Both the position numbers and the translations under genes were made by a program. From Skermanella pratensis (GTDB taxonomy: Bacteria > Pseudomonadota > Alphaproteobacteria > Azospirillales > Azospirillaceae): a stretch of 64,000 nt of DNA. Below are positions 39,609 through 48,715 of this stretch, piece after piece. Within the stretch, counting starts at the first letter, position 1. Every line of letters starts with the position of its first letter. The notes under the pieces are model-generated. The model saw only the letters and a list, made by a program, of their open reading frames with translations. It ran no database searches and was not told the DNA's origin. The stretch covers positions 1-64,000 of the forward strand of contig NZ_CP030265.1 in the NCBI RefSeq assembly GCF_008843145.1, in the 5' to 3' direction.

Positions 39609-40931
39609 ATGGCACGCCGACCGCAGCGGCGCCACCAGCGCAAGAGGCCCGCGCCCGCCGCCTTCGCCCCGGTGACGCTCGAGATACTGGAAATCGGCGC
39701 GCGGGGCGACGGCCTCGCCGAGCATGCCGGACGCCGGGTCTACGTGCCGCTGACGGTGGCCGGCGACCGCGTCCGCGCCGCCCTCGGCGAGCCGCGCGGG
39801 GACGGAGTCGCCGCCACCCTGCTGGAGGTGTCGGAACCCGGCCCGGACCGCGTGGCACCGCCCTGCCGTCATTTCGGCACCTGCGGCGGCTGCGCGCTCC
39901 AGCATTTGGAGGATGCGGCCTATGGCGCCTGGAAGCGCTCCCAGGTATCGGCCGCGCTGGCCCGGGCCGGGCTTGCCGGCGCCGAGGTCGCGCCGACCGT
40001 CCGGACCGTCGCGGCGAGCCGCCGGCGCGCCACTTTCGCGGCGGCCAGGCGCGGCGGCCGGTGCGTCCTGGGCTTCAACGAGCGGTCGAGCCACCGGATC
40101 GCCGCGGTGACCGGCTGCCTTGTGGTCGAGCCGGCGATCCTGGACCTGCTGGCTCCGCTCGAAGCCCTCCTCTGCGCGGTCCTGCCGGACGGCGGCACGG
40201 CGGACGTCGCCGTGGCGGTGCTGGACGGCGGTATCGACCTGCTGCTGACCGGCGGTCCGGAGCCCGGGCTGGACGCGCGGGAGCGCATGGCCGCCTTCGC
40301 GGAAACCCACGACATCGGCCGGCTGTCGTGGCGCCGCTCCGCCACGGCGGCGGCGGAACCGGTCGCCGCCCGCCGGACGCTCCATGCCCGGTTCGGCGGG
40401 ATCGCCGTTCCGGTGGAGCCGGGAGCCTTCCTTCAGGCGAGCGCCGCGGGCGAGGCGGCGCTGGTCGAGGCGGTGCTGGCAGGAGTCGGTCCAGCCGCCC
40501 GCGTCGCCGACCTGTTCGCCGGGCTCGGCACCTTTACCTTTCCCCTGGCGTCGCGGGTTGTCCCCGGGGCCGCCGTCCACGCGGTCGAGGGCGACGCCTC
40601 GACCCACGCGGCGCTGGTGGCCGCCGGCAGGGGGCAAGCGGGCGTGACGGCGGAGCGCCGGGACCTTTTCGCCGATGCTCTGGGTGCCGAGGAGCTTTCC
40701 CGCTTCGATGCGGTGGTCTTCGATCCGCCGCGCGCCGGCGCCCGCGCCCAGTCGGTCCAACTCGCCGCGTCGGCCGTCCCAACGGTGGTCGGCGTGTCCT
40801 GCAACCCGGCGACATTCGCGCGCGATGCCCGCACGCTCGTCGATGGCGGCTATCGCCTGGAGCAAGTCACGCCGGTCGACCAGTTCCTCTGGTCGTCCCA
40901 TGTCGAGCTGGTCGGGGTGTTCCGGCGGTAG
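39609..40931 (+). CDS. TrmA/RlmD-family RNA uracil-C5 methyltransferase
   Basis: A class I methyltransferase of 440 residues acting on uridine in rRNA or tRNA. An N-terminal TRAM-like domain (about 18-75) is followed by [4Fe-4S] ligands C-x5-C-x2-C in PCRHFGTCGGC (about 89-98), with another Cys near 177. SAM motif DLFAGLGTFTF and the catalytic cysteine motif GVSCNPATFARD complete the core. RlmC or RlmD specificity cannot be told from sequence alone. It sits directly after the thioesterase gene and ends 20 bp from the convergent PYP-like gene. Confidence 0.9.
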   Translation: MARRPQRRHQRKRPAPAAFAPVTLEILEIGARGDGLAEHAGRRVYVPLTVAGDRVRAALGEPRGDGVAATLLEVSEPGPDRVAPPCRHFGTCGGCALQHLEDAAYGAWKRSQVSAALARAGLAGAEVAPTVRTVAASRRRATFAAARRGGRCVLGFNERSSHRIAAVTGCLVVEPAILDLLAPLEALLCAVLPDGGTADVAVAVLDGGIDLLLTGGPEPGLDARERMAAFAETHDIGRLSWRRSATAAAEPVAARRTLHARFGGIAVPVEPGAFLQASAAGEAALVEAVLAGVGPAARVADLFAGLGTFTFPLASRVVPGAAVHAVEGDASTHAALVAAGRGQAGVTAERRDLFADALGAEELSRFDAVVFDPPRAGARAQSVQLAASAVPTVVGVSCNPATFARDARTLVDGGYRLEQVTPVDQFLWSSHVELVGVFRR

Positions 40932-40951
40932 GGCAACCGTTTTGCGGCAAA

Positions 40952-41335
40952 TCAGTCGCGCCGGATGAAGATCCAGCAGCCGCCGTCCGAGGCGGGCTGG
41001 ATGCGCACCTGAAGCTCCCGCGAGCGGTCGGCGAAATCGCCGATCCAGCCGAACTCCAGGTCGTACTTGCCGACGGCCCTGGCGCGGTCGATCCGGCCGC
41101 GAAACTCCTTGTTGTCCATGCAGGGCGCCATGTCGGTGAAGAACGACCGGCCGAGCGCCGGGCGCCCCCCGTAGCCGGAAAGCCGTGCCTCCGCGGCGCT
41201 GTAGAAGGTCACGTCACCCTTGGCGTCGAGCCGGATCGCCCCGAAAGGCAGCCCATCGACCTCGGACGGCGGCAACCGCTCGATGGTCCCAGCAAGGTCG
41301 GGCATGTCGAAATCGACTTCGGACGAGTCGTTCAT
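40952..41335 (-). CDS. Photoactive yellow protein homologue (PYP-like PAS photosensor)
   Basis: A 127-residue PAS protein that aligns with photoactive yellow protein almost end to end (PYP has 125). VDGLPFGAIRLD, FYSAAE and FFTDMAPCMDNKEF match the PYP core. By alignment, Tyr45, Glu49 and Cys72 correspond to PYP Tyr42, Glu46 and the chromophore-binding Cys69; Ser53 replaces Thr50 and Tyr55 replaces Arg52. The chromophore pocket is thus largely kept and p-coumarate binding is plausible. The ATG overlaps the kinase stop as ATGA, so it is coupled to the kinase. No ammonia-lyase or coumaroyl-CoA ligase gene is in the window. Confidence 0.85.
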   Translation of the reverse strand: MNDSSEVDFDMPDLAGTIERLPPSEVDGLPFGAIRLDAKGDVTFYSAAEARLSGYGGRPALGRSFFTDMAPCMDNKEFRGRIDRARAVGKYDLEFGWIGDFADRSRELQVRIQPASDGGCWIFIRRD

Positions 41336-44300
41336 GGCCTGCTCCGTTGGTGGGCGTCGGGACCCGCGAGATCGGTGAAACAGGCGATGCCCAGGATGTG
41401 GGTCACCAGGGTACCGTCCGACGAGAGGGGAAGCAGCAGCCGTTCGAACAGCAGCGGCGCCGCGTCGGCGAGCGCGTAGCGGGCATATTCGTAGGAGGGC
41501 GACTCCGATTCGATGCAGCGGCGGTACGAGGCGCCGGCGGAGCCCAGTTCTTCGCCGCCGTCGTCGACCAGTTCGCCGACCAGCGGCCGCCCCAGCCTTT
41601 GGGCAAGGGCGTCGCCGATCCGCAGGTAGCGGAACTCCCCGGTACGACCGCTGCCGATCGCTTCGACCAGGAAACTGTTATCGGCCACGGGTCGGTCGTC
41701 GGGCGGGAAAAGATCGGTTCCCGGCAGGCGGCCGCCTGTGATCCGCGCCGTCTTCCAGCGTTCATAGGCATCGCGCAGGCGGGGACTCCTCAACCGGTTG
41801 CGCAGCTTGTCTGCCGCGGACTCGGCCTGAAGCGCCGGTGGAAGGCGGCCCAGCCGTTCCAGGACCGCCTCGGCCAGCTGGGTCTTGCTGAACGGCTTGC
41901 GAAGCAGCCGCTCGCCGTCCGGCACGGTGTCCTGGCGGTCGCCGCTGATGAACAGGACCGGCAGGTTCGGCCGGTCGAGCCGCAGCCGGGTCCCCAGGAC
42001 CGGACCGGAGTCGCCCGGCATCGTGATGTCGGTCACGACGAGGTCCAGCGGGTCCGTGAGATGCGCCAGGGCGATCGCGGTCTCGGCGCTCCGGGCCTCG
42101 ATCACGGCGTAGCCGAGATCGCGCAGCAGGTGTGCGGTCAGCGCCCGGAGGCTGTCGTCGTCGTCCACCAGCAGGATCGTGGCGCCTCCCCCCGGCGAGG
42201 CAGGCCCGGCAGCCGGCAGTTGCTCGTCCTCGCGCGCCGAGATCTGGGCGCGCGGCAGGTGCAGTTCGATCGTGGTCCCGGCCCCGACGGCGCTGAGGAT
42301 CCGCAGCTTGCCGCCGGACTGCGCGGTCAGGGCATGGGCGGAGGCGAGGCCGAGGCCGGTGCCCCTGCCGCGCGGCTTGGTGGTGAAGAAGGGCTCCGAC
42401 GCCCGGGCGACCACTTCCGGCGTCATGCCCACGCCGCTGTCCTTCACGGAAATGAGGATCCCCTCCCGCGACCCTGTGCGCTCGTCGGCGGGAAGGTTGC
42501 GGGCCGATATCTCCAGCTCGCCGCCGTTCGGCATGGCGTCCCGGGCGTTGGCCGCCAGGTTCAGCAGGACCGCGTTCAGGCGCGAGGGGTCGACGATCAC
42601 CGGCCAGAGATCGCCCTGGAGGTCGAAGGCGCAGCGCACCCCGCTGCCCGCGGTGTGGCAGATCATGTCTTCGCTTTCGCGCAGGACCGCGGTCAGGTCG
42701 ACCAGGGCCGGCTGCGTCTCCTCCCGCCGGGCGAAGGCCAGCAGGTGATGGATCAGGCCGGTCGCGCGGACCACCGCCTGCTCCCCCAGGTCGAGGATCC
42801 TGACCTGCTCCGGAAGGTCGATCCGCCGCCTGAGCAGGCTGTAGCTGCTCTGGATGACGGACAGGATGTTGTTGAAGTCGTGCGAGACGCCGCTGACCAG
42901 CTGGCCCAGCGCTTCCAGCTTCTGGGACTGCAGCAGCGCCGCCTGGGTCTCTTCCCTCCGGCGGATCTCCGCCGTGAGTTCTCGGGCGGCGTCGGTCAGC
43001 GCGCGGGTGCGCTCGGCGACGCGCGCCTCCAGGGCCGCGTTGCTGTCGCGCAGGATGGCCTCGGCGGTCTTACGCTCGGTGACGTCCCAGTTGACCCCGA
43101 TGATGCGCTCGGGCCTGCCGGCCGCATTCCGCTGCACGCTGCACCGGATCGACAGCCAGCGGACTTCCTCCCTGTGCCGGAGCGGATCCGGAGGGCGCCG
43201 GACGCGGAAATCCATCTCGAACCCCTGGCCTGTCCGGACGGCCTGGTCTATCCGGTCCATCAGGGTGGCGCGATCCTCGGAGTCGATCAGTGCCCCGAAC
43301 GCATTCAAGCTCGGCGCGGGCGTGGCCGGGTCGAGCCCGAACAGGCGGTACTGGATATCGTTCCACGCCATGCGGGTGTCCGCCACGTCCATCTGCCAGA
43401 TGCCGATCGCGGCGGCGTCGAGCGCGAAGCGCAGGCGTTCCTCGCTCTCCCGCAACGCCGCCTCGACCTGCTTGCGGGCGGTGACGTCGGCGGTGATTCC
43501 GGTCAGGCGGACCTTGCTGCCGTCCAGATCGAAAACGGCCGCCGCGGATTCCTCGAGCCAGGCCACCGCGCCGTCGGGGCGCTGGTAGCGGTAGGAGACG
43601 GTGTAGTTCGGGGAAGCAGGCTCCAGCCGGGTTACGGTGGCGGCGAACTCCACGCGGTCCTCCGCATGGACGGTCGCGAAGAAATTCCGTCCGGTATCCG
43701 CCGTCGCATCCCCCTCCAGGCCGAGGATCGCCGCGCAGCCTTCGCTCCTGCGCACGGCGTCGGTCCCGATGTCCCAATCGAAGGCGAACATGCGTCCGGC
43801 GGCCATCGCGCGGGCCAGCTGTTCCTCGGCGTCGATCAGCTGGCGTTCCAGCAGCTTGTTCGCGGTTATGTCCGTGGTGGTGCCGACGAAGCCGGTGATC
43901 TCTCCCGCATCGTTCCGCTCGACCAGGGCTTCGCCCAGCACCCAGGTGGTTTTGCCCGATGGCGTGCGGAAGCGGTATTCGAAACGGAAGGGCCGGTTAT
44001 CGAGGGCGCTGCGACGCCATTCGGAGAAGACCCGGTCGTAGTCCTCCGGATGGAGGAAGTCGGTCCAGCCGTTGCCGAGCGCCTGCTCCGGCCGGGCGCC
44101 GGCCATTTCGCACCAGCGCTCGTTGACGCCGGTGCAGCGCCCCTCCGGGTCCGTGCGGAAGATCCCGACCGGCGAGCCGAGCTCCAGGATACGGTACTGG
44201 CTTTCGGCCGCGCGCAGCGCCATGGACCTCTCGTCCAATTTCTGGAAGGCCGCGGTGAGGGCCAGGCCGATCTCGTTGGCTTCCCGCCAGCCGGTGCGGA

Positions 44301-45288
44301 TCCGGGGAACGGCTTCGCCGCCCCCCAACGCTCTGCCCGCCAAGGTCAGCCGTTGCGCCGCCCGCGACATTCGGAGGCCCAGGCCGAAGGCCAGGAGCCC
44401 GGACAGGGCGAGCAGGACGCTGCCGAGCAGAACGGAAGACCAGAGTTCGGCCATGACCGCGGCGTCGACGGCTTGGTCGGGCAGGCCGACCGTGGCGACC
44501 CATCCGGTCAGGTCGGACCTGCTGTAGCCCGAGACGAGATCGGCGCCTCCCGGTCCGGCCGCGGTCGTCACGCCCTCGCTTGCGATCCTGCCGGGCGATC
44601 CGGCCCCGCCGGCGCCCTCCCGGTTCGGGCTCTCGCGGGCCGGCACGCGGGTCAGGACGTTGCCTTTGCGGTCGGTGACGGTGGCGGTCAGGCCATCGCC
44701 GATGCGGGCCTGGGTCAGGATTTCCCGGATGCGCTTCAATGGCAGGCTGGCGGTCAGGAAATAGGCGACCTCTCCGGCTCGAAGGACCGGGACGACGATG
44801 CCGATGACCTCGGTCCCCGAGACCGGCCCGATCATCAGGTCGGATACGCGGGGCATCCTGGTTTCGAGAACAGACCGCGCGACATCGTCGTCGAAGAAGG
44901 AAGGCAGCGGCGTGTTCCAGGGAACCCGCGTGTTGAGCCGCTGCTGCTCGGTCCGGTCGGTCAGGAGGATGACGATTCCGTGGCGCTCGGTGATCCGGCT
45001 CGCCTGCTGGTGGAAGGTCGCGAAATCCTCCTGCTGGAGCGACGGCATCAGGGCCAGGGTCTCCAGCATCGCCATCACGCCGCGCATGTCGCGATCAATC
45101 ATGGCAGTGATCGACCGCGATTCCTTGAGCAGATCGCGCTCGATCTGTGACCGCTGGAGGTCGACTTGATGCAGCAGCAGATAGGACGCAAATATCGAAA
45201 CCGGTATGAACAGGCCAAGCGCCAGCAAAACCAGATGACCCCTGGTGGAAATGCCTTGGTTTCTACAGACTAAGCTAATACGAGACAT
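41332..45288 (-). CDS. Large multi-PAS hybrid histidine kinase
   Basis: A membrane hybrid kinase of 1318 residues. Two TM helices (about 20-42 and 278-300) flank a Cache-like sensor region. Three or four PAS/PAC units follow (about 350-720, motif such as FLHPEDYDRVFSEW). The HisKA box GVSHDFNNILSV has the phosphorylated His near 803. The ATPase has NLAANARDAMP and GTGLGLA. A receiver domain with VVTDITMPG has its Asp near 1086. The last about 180 residues look like a PAS_5 domain. The PYP-like gene overlaps its stop codon and is probably a signal input. No separate response regulator is adjacent. Confidence 0.93.
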   Translation of the reverse strand: MSRISLVCRNQGISTRGHLVLLALGLFIPVSIFASYLLLHQVDLQRSQIERDLLKESRSITAMIDRDMRGVMAMLETLALMPSLQQEDFATFHQQASRITERHGIVILLTDRTEQQRLNTRVPWNTPLPSFFDDDVARSVLETRMPRVSDLMIGPVSGTEVIGIVVPVLRAGEVAYFLTASLPLKRIREILTQARIGDGLTATVTDRKGNVLTRVPARESPNREGAGGAGSPGRIASEGVTTAAGPGGADLVSGYSRSDLTGWVATVGLPDQAVDAAVMAELWSSVLLGSVLLALSGLLAFGLGLRMSRAAQRLTLAGRALGGGEAVPRIRTGWREANEIGLALTAAFQKLDERSMALRAAESQYRILELGSPVGIFRTDPEGRCTGVNERWCEMAGARPEQALGNGWTDFLHPEDYDRVFSEWRRSALDNRPFRFEYRFRTPSGKTTWVLGEALVERNDAGEITGFVGTTTDITANKLLERQLIDAEEQLARAMAAGRMFAFDWDIGTDAVRRSEGCAAILGLEGDATADTGRNFFATVHAEDRVEFAATVTRLEPASPNYTVSYRYQRPDGAVAWLEESAAAVFDLDGSKVRLTGITADVTARKQVEAALRESEERLRFALDAAAIGIWQMDVADTRMAWNDIQYRLFGLDPATPAPSLNAFGALIDSEDRATLMDRIDQAVRTGQGFEMDFRVRRPPDPLRHREEVRWLSIRCSVQRNAAGRPERIIGVNWDVTERKTAEAILRDSNAALEARVAERTRALTDAARELTAEIRRREETQAALLQSQKLEALGQLVSGVSHDFNNILSVIQSSYSLLRRRIDLPEQVRILDLGEQAVVRATGLIHHLLAFARREETQPALVDLTAVLRESEDMICHTAGSGVRCAFDLQGDLWPVIVDPSRLNAVLLNLAANARDAMPNGGELEISARNLPADERTGSREGILISVKDSGVGMTPEVVARASEPFFTTKPRGRGTGLGLASAHALTAQSGGKLRILSAVGAGTTIELHLPRAQISAREDEQLPAAGPASPGGGATILLVDDDDSLRALTAHLLRDLGYAVIEARSAETAIALAHLTDPLDLVVTDITMPGDSGPVLGTRLRLDRPNLPVLFISGDRQDTVPDGERLLRKPFSKTQLAEAVLERLGRLPPALQAESAADKLRNRLRSPRLRDAYERWKTARITGGRLPGTDLFPPDDRPVADNSFLVEAIGSGRTGEFRYLRIGDALAQRLGRPLVGELVDDGGEELGSAGASYRRCIESESPSYEYARYALADAAPLLFERLLLPLSSDGTLVTHILGIACFTDLAGPDAHQRSRP

Positions 45289-45573
45289 TACTGGCTAGCC
45301 CCTGGCTTTGCCTAAAATATTTCTCTCTGCCCATAAGTCCGTTGCTTGGATGGTTTTTTCTTGGTTCGGACTTAAAAAGTTAATCAGGTATGGCTGGTAT
45401 AGGGTGCGCCGAGGACGAGCTACCACGGAAAACGGGCATGTTGTAACATGCATTTCCCTTCGCAGGCCAGTGACATGATCCGGCGATCTATTGCCTTGTT
45501 CTTCTGTCCCAGCCGGTAAGGGGAGCGCGAACCTACCCCTTTCTTTACCACTCTTTGCCGTCCTGCTTCGGGA

Positions 45574-48500
45574 TCACCCGGCCGCCGCGATCGCCGCGGC
45601 CGCCTCGCGGTCCTCCCGGGCCAGGGCGGTCAGGCCGAAATCGTGCAGGATCGCGTAGAGCGACGGGACCACCACGAGCACCAGCACGGTGGACGCCAGC
45701 AGGCCGAACACCAGGCTGACCACCAGCGGCTGGAGCACCTGGGCCTGGAGGCTGCGCTCGGCCAGCAGCGGCAGCAGCCCGGCGATGGTGGTCAGGGAGG
45801 TCAGCAGCACCGCGCGGAAGCGCTGGCGGCTGGCGATCCGGGCGGCCGACACGACGTCGCGTCCCTCCCGCGCGCGGAGCTTGACGAACTCGACCAGCAG
45901 GATCGAGTCGTTGACCACGATGCCGGCCAGCGAGACGAAGCCGATCATGCTGGGCATGGAGACGTCGAAGCCGGCCAGCCAGTGCCCCCAGACCACGCCG
46001 ATCAGGGCCATCGGGATCGCGACCATGACGATGGCCGGCTCGATATAGCTGCGGAACTGCAGGCTCAACAGCACGAAGATGCCGAACAGGCCGATCATGA
46101 AGCCGCGCTTGAGGCTGTCGCCGGTCTCGCCCTGCTCCCGCTCCTGGCCCTCCAGCGTGATGTCGACGTCCGGAAAGCGGGCGCGCAGCTCGGGCAGGAA
46201 GCGGGCGCGGGTATCGGCGATCACCTCGTTGGCATTGGCGATCCGGGTGTCGATCTCGCCCCGGACGATCACGGTGCGCCGGCCGTCGATCCGGCCGATC
46301 CGGGCATAGCCGCGGTCCGGCTCCAGCACCGCGATCGAGCGCAGCGGCGCCTGGCCGCCGTCGGGCAGGGTGACCGGGAAATCCTCCAGGTCGGCCAATG
46401 TGGTCCGGTCGGCGGCGGCCAGCCGGACGTCGACCTCGATCGACTCGCTGCCGACCTGGAGCTCCGCCGCGGTCTGGCCGAAATATGCCGCCCGGAGCTG
46501 GGCCGCGAGTGCCGCCGAGTCGAGCCCCTGGCCGAAGATGCCTTCGCGCAGGCGAAGCCCCATCTCCGGCTTGCCCGGGCGCAGGTCGTCGGACAGGTCC
46601 TCGACACCCCGATAGCGGCCCAGCCAGTCCTGAAGCTCCAGCGAGGCCGCCTTCAGCCGGTCCAGGTCGCCGCCGGCCAGCCTGATGTCGATCGGCAGAC
46701 CGCCGGGGCCGACCTGCGCCTCCTTGAAGGTCAGCGCCAGGACGTCGGGCAGGAGGCCGATCTCGGCCCGCCACAGGGCGGTGATCTCGTCGATCGTGCC
46801 GTCCCGCCGCTCGGCCGTGAGCAGGTCGGCGGAGACCGAGGCGAGATGCGGTCCGGTCTCGTAGGCGTCCTGGTTCTCGTTGAACCGCACGGTCACCGCC
46901 CGGACCAGCGCGGCGCCGTCGGGCTGGCGCGGGGCGAGATTCGCGGCGACGCGGTCGAGCGCCCCGGTCACCCGGGCCACGACCTCCTCGGTCCGGGCCA
47001 GCGGCGTGCCCTGGGGCAGCAGGATGCGCGCCTCCAGCACGTTGCCGTCGATCTGCGGGAAGGCCCGGAACTTGACGGTGCCGCCGGCGAGCATGGCGGC
47101 CGACACCAGCACCGCGCAGATCACCAGCCCGAGCGTCAGGTAGCGCCACTCCACCGCCCGGTCCACCAGGCCGCCGAGCAGCCGGTCGCGCACGAAGTCG
47201 AACCCGCGGTCGAGCCGCACCCTGACCGCGTTCCGCCGCTCGCCGCCGGGCGGGATGCTCTTCGCCAGATGATGCGGCAGGATCAGGAAGGCTTCGACGA
47301 TGCTGACCGTCAGCGCGACGATGAGCACCACCGGAAGCACTGCCATCACTTTGCCGATGTCGCCCTCCATCAGGATCAGCGGCCCGAACACGCAGACCGT
47401 CGTCACGTAGGAGGCGAAGACCCCCGACGCGACCTCGCGCGTGCCCTCGATCACCGCCTCCATCGGCGGCAATCCGGCGGCCAGCTTGGTCGCCACGTTC
47501 TCGGCGATCACGATGGCGTCGTCCATCAGCAGGCCCAGTGCGATCAGCAGGCTCACCATGGTGATCATGTTGATCGACAGGCCCATGAACTGCATGGCGA
47601 AGATCGTGCCGGCCAGCGCCACCGGCAGCCCCATGGCGACCCAGAAGGAATAGCGCAGGCTGAAGAACAGCCACATGGACAGGAAGACCAGGACCACTCC
47701 CTGGAGCGCGTTGCCGGTCAGCATGTCCAGCCGGTCCTGCACGATCGAGGAGACGTCCTGGGTCAGCGCATAGCCGACGCCGGGAGGCGCCGTGCGGAGT
47801 TCCTGCTCGACGAAGCCGCGGACCGCGGCCATCACCCGCAGCGTGTCCTGCTGCTTGGTCTTGGTCACCCGGAGCATGGCGGCGCGCTTGCCGTCGAACA
47901 GGGTCTTGGCCTCGTCCAGCTCGAACCGTTCGGTGATCGCCGCGATGGCGCCGAGGCGCACCTCGCCGCCGCCGGCCCCGCCGATCACGACGAGGTCGGC
48001 GAGCTGGCGCACGGTCCGGCGCTCGTCGGCGAAACGGACGGTCAGGCTGCGCTCCGCCGTCTCCAGGGTGCCGGCCGGCTGGTCCAGGCTCTGGCGGCCG
48101 ATGATGCCGGCGACGTCGGCGACGCTCAGCCCGTGGGCGCGCAGCGCGCCCTGGTCCAGCTCGACCCGGATCTGGCGCTGGGAGAAGCCGGTCAGCGTCG
48201 CTTCCGACACCTCGGGCAGGCGCAGCAGGCGCTCGCGCACGCCCTCGGCGTAGATCTTCAGGTCGGGCACCGACATCGGGCCGGTGACGGCGATCGACAC
48301 CACCCGGTCGGTCAGGTTGAGCCGCTTGATCACCGGCCGCTCGACCAGGTCGGGGAAGGCGGTGATCGCCTCGACCTCGGCCTTGACGTCCTCCAGGAAG
48401 CGGTCGGGATTGCCGCCCTCGACCATGTCGATGATGGCGGCGGCCAGCCCTTCGCGCGATTCGCAGCGGACCTCGTCCACGCCGCTGACGCCGGCGACCG

Positions 48501-48702
48501 CGTCCTCGATGCGCTGGCAGACCGCCTCCTCGACCTCCTCCGCGCTGGCGCCGGGGTAGGGGATCTGGATCTGCACCTGGCTGAGGGTGAAGTCGGGGAA
48601 GGTCTCCCGCCGCAGCCCCGGCGCCGTGACCAGCCCGATCACCAGCAGGAACAGCATCAGCAGGTTGGCGGCGGTCGGGTGGCGGGCGAACCAGGCGATC
48701 AT
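45574..48702 (-). CDS. RND-family efflux transporter
   Basis: An inner-membrane proton-driven efflux pump of 1042 residues, the usual AcrB/MexB size. It begins with MIAWFARHPTAANLLMLFLLV and repeats the two six-helix halves with large periplasmic loops. The proton-relay Asp pair is in GLLMDDAIVIAENV (about 405-418). It lies 13 bp after its adaptor gene, forming an adaptor-pump pair; no outer-membrane factor gene is in the window. Substrate class cannot be read. The upstream 285-bp gap after the kinase gene shows no gene. Confidence 0.93.
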   Translation of the reverse strand: MIAWFARHPTAANLLMLFLLVIGLVTAPGLRRETFPDFTLSQVQIQIPYPGASAEEVEEAVCQRIEDAVAGVSGVDEVRCESREGLAAAIIDMVEGGNPDRFLEDVKAEVEAITAFPDLVERPVIKRLNLTDRVVSIAVTGPMSVPDLKIYAEGVRERLLRLPEVSEATLTGFSQRQIRVELDQGALRAHGLSVADVAGIIGRQSLDQPAGTLETAERSLTVRFADERRTVRQLADLVVIGGAGGGEVRLGAIAAITERFELDEAKTLFDGKRAAMLRVTKTKQQDTLRVMAAVRGFVEQELRTAPPGVGYALTQDVSSIVQDRLDMLTGNALQGVVLVFLSMWLFFSLRYSFWVAMGLPVALAGTIFAMQFMGLSINMITMVSLLIALGLLMDDAIVIAENVATKLAAGLPPMEAVIEGTREVASGVFASYVTTVCVFGPLILMEGDIGKVMAVLPVVLIVALTVSIVEAFLILPHHLAKSIPPGGERRNAVRVRLDRGFDFVRDRLLGGLVDRAVEWRYLTLGLVICAVLVSAAMLAGGTVKFRAFPQIDGNVLEARILLPQGTPLARTEEVVARVTGALDRVAANLAPRQPDGAALVRAVTVRFNENQDAYETGPHLASVSADLLTAERRDGTIDEITALWRAEIGLLPDVLALTFKEAQVGPGGLPIDIRLAGGDLDRLKAASLELQDWLGRYRGVEDLSDDLRPGKPEMGLRLREGIFGQGLDSAALAAQLRAAYFGQTAAELQVGSESIEVDVRLAAADRTTLADLEDFPVTLPDGGQAPLRSIAVLEPDRGYARIGRIDGRRTVIVRGEIDTRIANANEVIADTRARFLPELRARFPDVDITLEGQEREQGETGDSLKRGFMIGLFGIFVLLSLQFRSYIEPAIVMVAIPMALIGVVWGHWLAGFDVSMPSMIGFVSLAGIVVNDSILLVEFVKLRAREGRDVVSAARIASRQRFRAVLLTSLTTIAGLLPLLAERSLQAQVLQPLVVSLVFGLLASTVLVLVVVPSLYAILHDFGLTALAREDREAAAAIAAAG

Positions 48703-48715
48703 GGCGGGTGCCCGG

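Noticed and set aside
41185-45150. 1321-residue open frame opposite the hybrid kinase
   Set aside because: Antisense shadow of a strongly supported kinase gene; no domain motif.
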